Positions 1-12,300 of a DNA stretch of 64,000 bases are shown here, piece by piece. Made by a program: the position numbers and the translations under genes. Each line of letters begins with the position of its first letter. Position 1 is the stretch's first letter. Under the pieces are notes generated by a model. The model worked only from the letters and a program-made list of their open reading frames with translations. It had not been told where the DNA came from and searched no databases. Source of the stretch: Bostrychus sinensis. Lineage: Eukaryota > Chordata > Actinopteri > Gobiiformes > Eleotridae. The stretch is from NCBI GenBank assembly GCA_020698575.1, contig CM036244.1:1287501-1351500 (forward strand), read 5' to 3'.

Positions 1-245
1 GTCCCCCGCCTCTGTCCCCCGCCTCTGTCCCCCGTCTCTGTCACCTGTCTCTGTCACCTGCCTCTGTCCCCCGCCTCTGTCCCCTGTCTCTGTCACCTGT
101 CTCTGTCACCTGCCTCTGTCACCTGCCTCTGTCCCCTGCCTCTGTCCCCTGCCTCTGTCCCCCGTCTCTGTCCCCTGTCTCTGTCCCCTGCCTCTGTCCC
201 CCGTCTCTGTCCCCTGTCTCTGTCCCCTGCCTCTGTCCCCTGCAG
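1..245 (+). repeat. Pyrimidine-rich 13-bp minisatellite in a rars1 intron
   Basis: Tandem units of about 13 bp, CTCTGTCCCCTGC and variants with CCCCCGC or CACCTGT, start at or before the window edge. They run directly into the acceptor at 245. Open frames across it are repeat artefacts. Confidence 0.92.
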
Positions 246-375
246 GAGTCTAAGAAGCGTTTCGACAGCGAGGAGGACTTTAAGAAGCGAGCGTACCAGT
301 GTGTGGTCCGACTGCAGAGCAAAGAACCGGACTTCATCAAGGCCTGGAACCTCATCTGTGACGTCTCCAGGAGAG
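246..375 (+). CDS. rars1: rars1 exon (first in window)
   Basis: The acceptor is tgcag before GAG and the donor is gtacac. The reading is ESKKRFDSEEDFKKRAYQCV through AWNLICDVSRR, part of the insertion and linker region of the class I catalytic domain. The exon ends in phase 1. The acceptor polypyrimidine tract is made of the minisatellite at 1-245. Confidence 0.93.
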
Positions 376-3300
376 GTACACACAGGCCTCACACAGAGAC
401 GCACCACACCCAAAACTCACGGCACAGGACCAGGAAGGAGTCCGACAGAAAGATGGAAGGAAGACAAAAGAAGAGATTTATGGATGTAGAGAAAGAAAAC
501 ATGAAGTTAGTTGTTGTGAAAAGTTAAGTTCAGGTCTAAGGTCAGCTCCAACAGGAAAAATCACTATTTGCCACAGTCTGGTGTTTGTACTTCTTGGCCA
601 CGCTAAAACTAAAACACCCAAAAACTCTAAAACTCTGTGGACTGAGACTAAGCGGCGCTCAGCAGTCTGCGACCTGCGGCGTCTGAAAATGAGCACAGAA
701 CAGCGGTGCGGTGAGTTCTAAGGTTCCAATAAACACACGCCCTTCTCCTTTCGCTTTAACTTCTTTTTAGTCACTGTCGTGGAGCGCGCAGTCTTCTCTG
801 CGTTAAACCAGACCGGCTTCCACCCTCAGAAAGTTAGCTGTAGCTCCAATACACGCTTGAGTAAAAGAACAAACCGCTGTGACTTGTGTCCGCTCTGAGG
901 AGACAGAGGGGAAGTAAAGCGGCGCAGTCAGAGCGCGTCACGTAACGTCGTCTCTGCGTAACCAAAGTCAGATACAGAGAAACTTCAACAGTTTTACTGA
1001 GTCCTGGCAGTGAGGAGCTCAGCACTCGTTTGTAAAAACACACGCCGCTGTGGCTCTGCGCTGCTCTGTGCTGGTGTTGTCACCATACTAAAATTTCAAC
1101 TCGAATTCGATACTAAAAAAAATCCCTCGATACCGATTTCAATACCACGGTGACAAAAATTTCATTGAATGTTTGAGGTAATACCTGGGCTCTAACCGCC
1201 TCCTTTACCGTCACCATATTATTCAAACTATATTTTGTATAGAATAATATTATTAGGCTGTTACTATATCTGTAGCATACTTGGTAATTTTTTCAAACTT
1301 ATTTTTTTTTATGCAAACAGTGGTTTATCCTCCACCACTCTGATGCCTCTGTAGTCCACAGCTGTATAGCTACAGGATCATCTTTTATTCAACACAATGC
1401 TAAATAATACAGTCATTAGTTTGTATGTGATTCCTGTCCTGTCCTCCTCCTGTCCTCCTGTCCTCCTCCTGTCCTCCTCCTGTCCTCCTCCTGTCCTCCT
1501 CCTGTCCTGCTCCTGTCCTCCTCCTGTCCTCCTCCTGTCCTCCTCCTGTCCTCCTCCTGTCCTGCTCCTGTCCTGCTCCTGTCATGCTCCTGTCCTCCTC
1601 CTGTCCTCCTCCTGTCCTCCTCCTGTCCTCCTCCTGTCCTGCTCCTGTCCTCCTCCTGTCCTGCTCCTGTCCTCCTCCTGTCCTGCTCCTGTCCTCCTCC
1701 TGTCCTGCTCCTGTCCTCCTCCTGTCCTCCTCCTGTCCTCCTCCTGTCCTGCTCCTGTCCTCCTCCTGTCCTCCTCCTGTCCTGCTCCTGTCCTCCTCCT
1801 GTCCTCCTCCTGTCCTGCTCCTGTCCTCCTCCTGTCCTCCTCCTGTCCTCCTCCTGTCCTCCTCCTGTCCTCCTCCTGTCCTCCTCCTGTCCTCCTCCTG
1901 TCCTGCTCCTGTCCTGCTGCTGTCCTCCTCCTGTCCTCCTCCTGTCCTCCTCGTGTCCTCCTCCTGTCCTCCTCCTGTCCTGCTCCTGTCCTGCTGCTGT
2001 CCTCCTCCTGTCCTCCTCCTGTCCTCCTCGTGTCCTCCTCGTGTCCTCCTCCTGTAGTTCCTCGTGTCCTCCTCCTGTCCTCCTCCTGTCCTCCTCGTGT
2101 CCTCCTCCTGTCCTCCTCCTGTCCTCCTCCTGTCCTCCTCGTGTCCTCCTCCTGTAGTTCCTCCTGTCCTCCTCCTGTCCTCCTCCTGTCCTCCTCGTGT
2201 CCTCCTCCTGTAGTTCCTCCTGTCCTCCTCCTGTCCTCCTCGTGTCCTCCTCCTGTAGTTCCTCGTGTCCTCCTCCTGTCCTCCTCCTGTCCTCCTCGTG
2301 TCCTCCTCCTGTCCTGCTCCTGTCCTCCTCCTGTCCTCCTCCTGTCCTCCTCCTGTCCTGCTCCTGTCCTCCTCCTGTCCTCCTCCTGTCCTCCTCCTGT
2401 CCTGCTCCTGTCCTGCTGCTGTCCTCCTCCTGTCCTCCTCCTGTCCTCCTCGTGTCCTCCTCCTGTAGTTCCTCGTGTCCTCCTCCTGTCCTCCTCCTGT
2501 CCTCCTCGTGTCCTCCTCCTGTCCTCCTCCTGTCCTCCTCCTGTCCTCCTCCTGTCCTCCTCCTGTCCTGCTCCTGTCCTGCTGCTGTCCTCCTCCTGTC
2601 CTCCTCCTGTCCTCCTCGTGTCCTCCTCGTGTCCTCCTCCTGTCCTCCTCCTGTCCTCCTCCTGTCCTCCTCCTGTCCTCCTCCTGTCCTCCTCCTGTAG
2701 TTCCTCCTGTCCTCCTCCTGTCCTCCTCCTGTCCTCCTCGTGTCCTCCTCCTGTAGTTCCTCCTGTCCTCCTCCTGTCCTCCTCGTGTCCTCCTCCTGTA
2801 GTTCCTCGTGTCCTCCTCCTGTCCTCCTCCTGTCCTCCTCGTGTCCTCCTCCTGTCCTGCTCCTGTCCTCCTCCTGTCCTCCTCCTGTCCTGCTCCTGTC
2901 CTGCTCCTGTCCTGCTCCTGTCCTCCTCCTGTCCTCCTCCTGTCCTCCTCCTGTCCTGCTCCTGTCCTCCTCCTGTCCTCCTCCTGTCCTCCTCCTGTCC
3001 TGCTCCTGTCCTGCTGCTGTCCTCCTCCTGTCCTCCTCCTGTCCTCCTCCTGTCCTGCTCCTGTCCTGCTGCTGTCCTCCTCCTGTCCTCCTCCTGTCCT
3101 CCTCGTGTCCTCCTCCTGTAGTTCCTCGTGTCCTCCTCCTGTCCTCCTCCTGTCCTCCTCGTGTCCTCCTCCTGTCCTCCTCCTGTCCTCCTCCTGTCCT
3201 CCTCCTGTCCTCCTCCTGTCCTGCTCCTGTCCTGCTGCTGTCCTCCTCCTGTCCTCCTCCTGTCCTCCTCCTGTCCTCCTCCTGACCTCCTCACTGGAGG

Positions 3301-6300
3301 GGAGGGCTGCAGGTAAAGACGTCACATTATGGATACTTTTCCAAATGAATATCTCGTTTTAGTATCGATTAATATCTTGATATCGATTTTTTTTGACAAC
3401 ACTGCTGTGCACTGTGGGAATGTAACAGGAACATCTCAGTGCATACAGCTGTACAGTACAGATGTGTGTAGAGTACAGATGTGTACAGTACAGATGTTGA
3501 TGACAGACAGTAATTATCTCTAGTGAAACCTCTGCACTCGCCTCCTAAAAATCTCACACATAACACTGCTAAAATGAGCAAAATTACATAAAATTACCTG
3601 TGTAATAACAGAGAACCCCAGATGCCCTGAAATAATGCCCAACCCTGAGGAACATGTTCATAAGATGCTCACCAGGCATTAACATATTTGAAAGCTGTTT
3701 TTAAAATGAATAAACAACTGTAAACCCAGGGGAAACACTGTACTTGTTCTGTAATTTTACTTTTTACTGTATTACTTTTCTGCCTTGAGGTCCAGTCATA
3801 TTTATATATTACCTTACACCTTACAGGGAGTCGCCACCAAAGTCACGGCTCAAGTTTTAGGATCGAAAACGGTGTGTGCCATGAGAACCGTAACTAAATG
3901 CGGTGTGTGTGTGTTTCAGAGTTCCAGAGAGTGTACGACTGTCTGGACGTGAAGCTCATCGAGAGAGGAGAGTCGTTTTACCAGGACCTGATGACGGAGG
4001 TGGTCAAGGAGTTCGAGGACAAAGGTCAGTGAGGAGGAGCAACAACTTTCACAAAACACAGCCTTATTTCTCCACAAATGAAACAACCAAGGACACTACA
4101 GCAGTATACACTTTGTAGGGGAGCGGGGAATCAAACCACCAACCTTCAGATTAGTGGGCTCCACCTCTTGAGCTCCTGCCGCCTCTGTAAGTTTAAAAAA
4201 GGCCTAATTATTGTGATTTTTTTTAAACATTCAGTGTGTAATGACTCACTGCAGCCACTTGGGGGCAGTGTTGTGTCATACATTGTTTTCAAAGCCACTT
4301 CAGCGCTTCAGTTTTTGGTCTTCCTGGTATTGTTTGCCTCTTTTCCACTGGTCCTCCTGATTATATTTGTATTGTTCTGTCACAGGCAGGAAACAAATCA
4401 ACGCACACAGAAAATGGAGGCTGATTTTGGGCTCATACCTTCACTAAAACTGTTACATTCATATATTAAAAAAGTCTTTTTAGTCCTGCTGACATTTAAA
4501 TCATTGAGTGTTTTTATTCTTGCAAACAAAAGTACAACAGTCTGCAAAGTGCCCTAAAAAGTGAGTCTGTTTAAGAGTTAAAATAAAAAAGAATAGAATA
4601 GTTTTCAGGCATGAGGAGACGCGCACACATAAATAAGTATAGATGGCCTGAAACATGCGATATGGGCAAAAACTACAAATATGCAGGACCTGTGATGGGT
4701 GCTGCTGTGTTTGTGCCGCTGACCACAGCCAGGTCACTGCCAGTGCTGGATGGAAGCTTACAAACTTTATATTTTCAGCCAGGGGTGGGCGTGACCTCAC
4801 TGTGACAACTATCAAGTCCAAAATATGGCATCTGGAGGACCCTAGTTTCTTTAAAAAATAAGGCCCTGGGAAGTCTCTACCTCTGATTTTTATTTGACTA
4901 GAAAACAAATTAGAATGGCTGGGATCTGCAGTTTTATTTCCTAAGCATGCATTTATTAACAATAATTATAGGGGCTATATCCCTCTCTGTCTCCATGTTG
5001 TTCCCTCGTCAAAAACAGATGTGGAGTTGTGTTCTGTTTGAGTAATCCTGTATTCTCTGGTGCAGAGTTTCTGAGGCCTCAGAGTACTCGTTTTTCCATG
5101 AAGCCCCGCCCACTCCAGGAAGCAGTGACCAATCAACAGCAAACCCTCTAAAGCCCGTCTGCTCTCATTCATTTATCCAAAAAACAGCTCTGTTTCCACT
5201 GATTCCTCTCAGACATTTTTACTTCAGGAGTCAAAATGGCATCAGACACATTTTAAGGATGTGAAAAGCTTTTTTTTCCACCTGTTTCTGTTGAAAAGAG
5301 CAGAACAGCTCTGCACTTGGCCGCCCTCTTTTGGTCACATAATGTTTTTAAAGGCTGTAAAACCTGCTGCTGTTCTAGAGGAGACCAAGACTGGTTTAAA
5401 AATATGAATAAAAGCAGAATTTAGACACTTTAAGTTCATTTTCACACTGGCACTGTTTAGGTCGGCGCAGCAGAGCTTTCGACCTGAGTGCGGAGCGTTT
5501 GTGTCGGTGTGAACGCAGCAGCCACACTCAGGTGCGCACTAAACGCTCGCTCTGACTCTGAGCAGCACCAGAGGCTCTCGTCGCAGCCTGGAGCGGTGTC
5601 TGTGCTGTGAAAGCTGCCGCCTTCGGGCCGACCCAGCAGTTGTTTGGTTAGAAATAATTACTGTCTGTCATTTTGCAGGACACAAACCCACCTGGATGAG
5701 TAGGTTACAGTGAGAGTCCTCTCAGTGGTCAGTGTCAGCCAAACACACGCTGTGTATGAAGGAGTATCCCTGAGCGGTCCGTGCGTCATGGCGCAGAGTT
5801 GAAGAATCTCTCCCCGTCCTGCACTGAGCTCCACGGCGTAACAGAGCTGAACTCCACTTTCCCTGAGCGCGCTGTTGTGCAAAGGCTAAAGCCTCTGCAG
5901 GTGTCCCATAAATAGTTTGACAGGTCACGGAGAGGGAAGCCATGCATCGAGTCTGTGACGGTGCGTTCAGGTGCTCTTTGGATCACATAGAAATGTAGAG
6001 CTCGAGGCCCGTTGTCATGGAAACAAGTTTGTCAGTCAGCTGATGGTTATCACGTGACTTATGGTGCGGGGTTTTGGGCGACGCGTGTGAGCACAAACCA
6101 AACTCACAGAAAAGTAAACACAGCTGCATCTGCGGCCGCCCCACAGCGCACCGACCTGAAAACCACCTGAGAACTGTGTTGAAGTGAACTGTGTAGGGCT
6201 GCAACAACTAATCAGATTATTCGATTATAATCGATTATTGAAATAATCGTCAACTAATTTAATAATCGAATAATCGCCAACTGTGATATTTAATAGACTC

Positions 6301-9300
6301 TGACACATGCCATGTTCTGTGAGAGAAGGTTTTGTTACCTAGATAGAGCAGTAAACTGTTAAAAACAATGTACATTTTCTTTTTGATTAAAAATATCATA
6401 TATGTATTACAGATTATATTTTATGTATATATGCTCTATATAAACATCTTAGCTTTGTCTGATTTAATTTTGTAAAAATTAAGTGATTTTTGGCAGCATT
6501 ATAAGCAATTTTTAACAAAAACTATAAAACACCAAGTTTTTAACCATTTTACTCGCACTTCTCTATCCGATTATTAATCAACTAATCGAAAAAGCAATCG
6601 ACAGATTAATCGATTATCAAAATAATCGTTACTTGCTTGCCTGGGAATTCCAGCCTCACCGCTGTACCAGAGGACGAGTCTGGTCGCCACTGAATCAGTT
6701 TGATTTCTAGGGCGGAGCAAACCCGAGTAAACTGACAGTGGGGTAAGCCAATCAGAAAATGGCGGACGTGACGTTAACAAAGCGACAAGAAAGTGAGCAA
6801 CGCGAACATTTTTTTTTTATAAAGGCTTCTAGTGCTGTACGCTGCTGTGGTTTTAATGACTCGATATGTTTTTGTTCATTTACAATGGAATTTACCGCTG
6901 AATGAAACGAACTCTTGGCTGCTCGCGAAGAACACGTGACTTAAATAAATCAAAATGCACGGCACGGTTGGGATTGGAATCCAACCACGGCGGAGGACGT
7001 GGTGACCAGACTGATATCTCTCTGTAGAATAATACAGAGACATATCAGTCTGGATTTTCCAGGCAAGTTAGTTGCAGTCTTGGTTTGTCTAAATATTGTC
7101 ATTAATTGTATTAAGCAAAACGTTCCTGCTTTTTTAATGTTGCTTTCTTCTACACACCATTGTTTAAACATGAAATCTATTCATCAGGACTTGTGGCTTA
7201 AGGTAAAGTAAGGAACATCGTCAGTGTAACGTCTGCACTGCATCAGGACACTGTCGCTTTGAGACTTAGACTTGGACTTAGACTGACTTTATTCAGCCCC
7301 ATAAGGAGAAATTCACATTGTCCGGTAGCACACATCCAAGAAACACAAATCTAAGAATCATTCAAAAACCAGCATAAAAACACATTTACAAGTGAATAAA
7401 TAATTAAAAAGTTACTATCAATAGTAATAAAGTCCACATTAGCAACAGTCAGACAGCAGCAGGAATAAAGGACCTCCTGAACCTCTCGGTCCTGCAGCGC
7501 AGAGAGAGAGGATCACTGCTGCTGCGTCTCTGAGCAGCCACAGTCTGTGGAGAGGATCCCGCTGTTGTTGAGGATGGAAGGGATCCTGCTCCTCATCCTC
7601 CTCTCAACAATGGCCCCCACTGAGTCCACTCTCACCCCATCACAGAAGCAGAGGTCTCTACTCTCATGATGAATAATCCTGATTTTCTTCCTGACGCAGG
7701 TTTTGTGGAGCTGGACGAAGGCCGTAAGATCGTTTTTGCCACGGGACAGTCCCTCCCTCTGACCGTGGTGAAGTCTGACGGAGGTTACACCTACGACACC
7801 TCAGACCTGGCCGCTCTGAGGCAGAGGATCTTTGAGGAGAAGGCCGACATTATCATCTACGTGACGGACAGCGGACAGGCGAGCAGAAAACAGCACACAC
7901 TTTTTCTGAGGACCTGAGCTTGGAGGACAATGTGTTTTTCTCCAAAAGATATTTTTATTAACCCCAGATACAGCAGAGAAGTGCAGACCATTACAGGTCG
8001 CAGTAATGTTGCTGCTCAGTTTCTGAATGTCATTATTTTTACAGCCTTCACAGCAAAAACCTTTTATTTGAGAAGTGAAATGTCTCAGTTACTGTCAGGT
8101 CTGCGGAACTCATTAGAACATTTAGAGTTCAGTCGTTAGCTGAAGCTCAAGACATGGGAGGCTTTAACTTATATTACTCTTTATACCCCAAATTTAAAAA
8201 GTTATGTTGTTACTGTTTAGTGACACAAATCTAATATTACTTCATGTTTACTAAATCTGAGACAAAAGTGTCCGAAGCACAAAACATCATAAAAATCTAT
8301 ACGTTCTAGGGATGTAACGATGCACTGAAGTCACGATTATGGTTTTTATTTGCAGATTTAGTTACAGTATAATTATGACCAAAAGGATTTTTTTACAGTC
8401 TTCTTATCAAACTTAAATTGTTGTACATTTCTTATTAACAGAAATTGAATAAAAAAGTAGATATTAAAACAATGACATAAATATATTTGTTAGCCACTTT
8501 TATTAACATCTTTCTACTCTCCTCCTAAAACAGAGACACTTTAGTAGCAAGCGATGCACAGAGAAGCAGCTCGTCAAATATATTTATGTATATTTTTGTA
8601 ATTTTTGTTTTAATATCTACTTTTTTAATTACATCTCAGTAATTATGAAATGTACAACAATTTAAGTTTGATAAGGAGACACAAATAGGCTCTGTAAAAA
8701 AATATTTTGGTCATAATTAATAAAAATCGAAGAAAAAAATTGTACCGTATTTTCCGCACTATAAGGCGCATCGGATTATAAGGCGCACCTTCAATGAATG
8801 GCCTATTTTAAAACTGTTTTCATATATAGGGCGCACCACATTATAAGGCGCTTAGAATACAAGCTACTGTAGTGGCTGGGGTTGCGTTATGCATCCACTA
8901 GATGGCGCTGCGCTAAAGGGAATGTCAATAAAACAGATAAGTCAGTCAGTCAAACTTTATTAATAGAATACAAACCAGCGTTCTTACAACTTCGTTCACT
9001 CCCAAAACATGCATTCACAATACGGTAGCGTACGTACCGCTAGCTCTTATTTGCGCCGCCCTCGTTGAAAACAATGTATTTCCAACTCCATTTGTCACAG
9101 TTCAAAGCTACATGAACAGCGTTCGAGCGCTCAGTTTTCTGTCCCCTCAATGTCGCAACTCTTCTACTGAGATGGAGCAAAGGCCACGCCTCCTTGTTCT
9201 TTTGCGGCAGGATCCATAAACACGCCTATGGCACACATGAACAGCTGGGACTGGAATTCCCCTTTATTGTTTTTACCGCTGTCACTTCGGCGACGCCCCC

Positions 9301-12300
9301 TGAATACGGTAGCCATAATTAACCAACATTGATCCATATATAAGGCGCATCGGATTATAAGGCGCACTGTCGGTTTTTGAGAAAATTAAAGGCTTTTTGG
9401 TGCGCCTTATACTGAGGAAAATATGGTAAGCGTGAACAGAAAATCGCGAATCCCAGGTGATTAGTGATAAAATACACAGCTGAGACACAGAGAGGAGAAA
9501 AGGCGAGGCCCCACACCGCGGCCCGAGAAGCAAACCCGGGGCCGTCCTGCTGCGAGGCGAGACTGCTAACCACTCTGCCGCTGTGCCGTTCTGTGAGTGT
9601 GACATATGTTTGTTTCTGCCACCAGGCGTCGCACTTCCAGGTGGTGTTTGCGGCGGCTCAGATGATCGGCTGGTACGACCCGAAAGTGACGCGAGTGGAG
9701 CACGCCGGGTTCGGAGTGGTGCTGGGAGAGGACAAGTACGTCTCAAAACCGAACAAACCTAACAGTCCAGGGTCGGACAAGCATTAAATAGCTTTTAAAT
9801 TTGTTCAAGGTCTTAAAAGGATTAAATATTATGAGTAGGTATTAAATCTTGCTCATCTAGGTGGTCAGAATTTGTCAAGACATTGTTAATATTACAAAAA
9901 GTAGAGTCACCGCCAGTCTTTATCAGAAGTTACTGGGCAATTCGTGTTTACTAGCCACAATTAGTTACATTTTTGAGTATATTTTATAGTTTAAGCTTAA
10001 AGAATTTGTTTTTCATCGGGTTTTTTTTTAATGAACATATATTCAGGGTATCCCCAAGGTCTTAAAAGCATTAAATAGATATTAAATTTGATCTTGTCGA
10101 AATCAAGGCCTTAAAAGTATTAAATATTATGAGTAGGTATTAAATTTTATCTATTTAGGTCTTAAAATTTATCAAATCATTATGTTAATCCTACAACAAA
10201 AGAGAGTCATTTCAATAACAAAATATTTTACTGAATTTATTTCATGATTTTTTTTTATTTTTTATTTTTTTTAATGCAGCTCTGGAGTTCCTTCATCTGT
10301 GTTACACTTTTTAAATAAAACCCTTGCGTTTCAGAGTAGTACGCATAATTCATTAGAGTAAATTCATACAGATTATTGTTCTGTTGTTAACAATCCTGGC
10401 ATTAAATTTCACTCTAAGTGGCATTAAAAAGTCAATTTCACAAGACAAAACCTGGAGATACCCTGTATATTTTTTATCAAATATTAAAAAAACAGGTTTA
10501 CCTATTGGCAGAATAAATTGTAATCTGGTAAATCTGGTATCAAATCTTTTCAAACATATTATTCTGTTAAAATTATTATTTTTTCTTTCTTAAATCATGA
10601 TGAATTACTACTGCACACTAATGCAGAATAGCATAAATTCAGGTCTAACCTCTAAAGTTAAGATATAGGTGTGCATAAGGTTCAACCAGGCCAAAATCTA
10701 CCCACATTTGTCCGCTTGACTCGTGTTTATTGAAGAAATGTTATCATTGAAATGCAAGATTCATTTATTCATGATTTTTAATGCAGCTCTGGAGTTTTTT
10801 CACTTAGACTTTTAAATAAAACCCATGAGTTTCAGAGTAGTACGAATAATTCCTTATTCTGTTGTTGATGCTGGCATTAAATTTCACTCTGAGTGGCATT
10901 AAAAAGTCTTAAAAAGGTCTTACGTTTCACACAAGGCAAGACCTGGAGCTACCCTTCAGGTTTTATACACTTCTTTAACGTGGTTTCCTGTTTCCTTGCC
11001 GTCCAGCGAGACTCACCTACTTTATTTTTGAAAGCAGGAGAGTCTGGTTCCTCAGCCACAGAGACTTTTTGGATCCAACCTATCTCAGCCGTTTATCTGC
11101 AGCTCACAGAAAAACATAACCTCTTCTCAGAAATAACCAAGATGGCTGTGGCTTTAGGTCTTTCCTTCGTCTCCTTTTGGTTCTGCTGAAGTCCTCGTTG
11201 TTGTTTGGGATTTTTGTCTCCGTCCTGTTTCCATTTTAACAACAGTAAAGTCCCTCTGACGTCCCACGTAACCACCACATTCAAACTAGGGCTGCAACTA
11301 ACGATTATTTAGGTAACCAATTATTTTAGTGATTAATTGTTTAATGATCAGTGAGTGAAGCGTGAGTAAAGTGGTTCAAAACTTGAGTTGTTTTATAGTT
11401 CCTCTTAAAAATTGGTGATAATTCTACCAAAAATGACTTACATTTTACAAAATTTGAACCAGACAAAGCCACGAGTTTAGATCGTTTTAGAACATTTGCA
11501 GCCCTAAAGCTGGGGACACACTCCAGGATTTTCTCAGTCGTTACAGATTCTGAAAAGACCAGGAGCTCACACTAACGACTGGTTTCAGCAGATTTAGTTC
11601 TGACGACTGAAAGACTGCGCCTCACACACTACAAGATCTGTAACTGCAACTGGCACCAAACAAACGCAGCAAACTCTGGCGAGAACTAAATGGTAAACAA
11701 ACATGGAGCTACCTGGGTCGCTGTTGCCGTTGTGTGCGCAGCTCTCTGTTTGGAAAAAAGGAAAGAAAAAACATCTATGTATCTAGTTTCACTTGGGTAG
11801 CGCTCAACTTTCTTCGGTGTTTGCCATGATTGTTTATGTTTTCTTCTTCTTCAAACTTCCGCTTATATTTTCCCGCTGCTTCCTGTTGCTTCGTCTGCGT
11901 CCTGACGCTGTTTCCTGTGTCCCATCAGCTGTTTTTCATCGGCCGCTGGACTCCATGAATTCCCAGTTGGATGTAAACGTCCCACACTACAGGAGTGCGT
12001 CCAGAGTCGGTGTTTGATTGCTTGCGACTGATGTCAGGCCAGGTTTTTGCGGCGCACACACTTAACGATTCGAGTCTTTGAACATCACACACTAACGGAT
12101 TTCAGGGCCGACTGGTGATTACGATTCCCTGCAGCTGTTGTTGACTGGTACAGACTCGCTGCAACTGTGAATCGTTATAAAATCGGCCAAAAAAATCGTG
12201 TAGTGTGTCTCCAGCTTAACTCAAACAAACCACTTTTGTGTACAACTGGCTTCTGCTGCTGTCCCCGTTCACAAATAAGGACAGAGCTGCTCACAATACA

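Larger units (their letters stand above)
4025..7699 (+). other. rars1 intron
   Basis: Non-coding. It holds an ATCGATTA-rich palindromic repeat at about 6197-6630 and a probable LINE 3' relic at about 7262-7660. A segment around 5030-5070 occurs inverted near 52230-52270. No exon of either gene was found. Confidence 0.5.

Noticed and set aside
1397..3362. Long Ser/Cys/Pro/Val and Gly/Gln/Arg open frames on both strands
   Set aside because: All frames are open because the 11-bp unit has no stop codons. The frames lie in a rars1 intron and show no family similarity.
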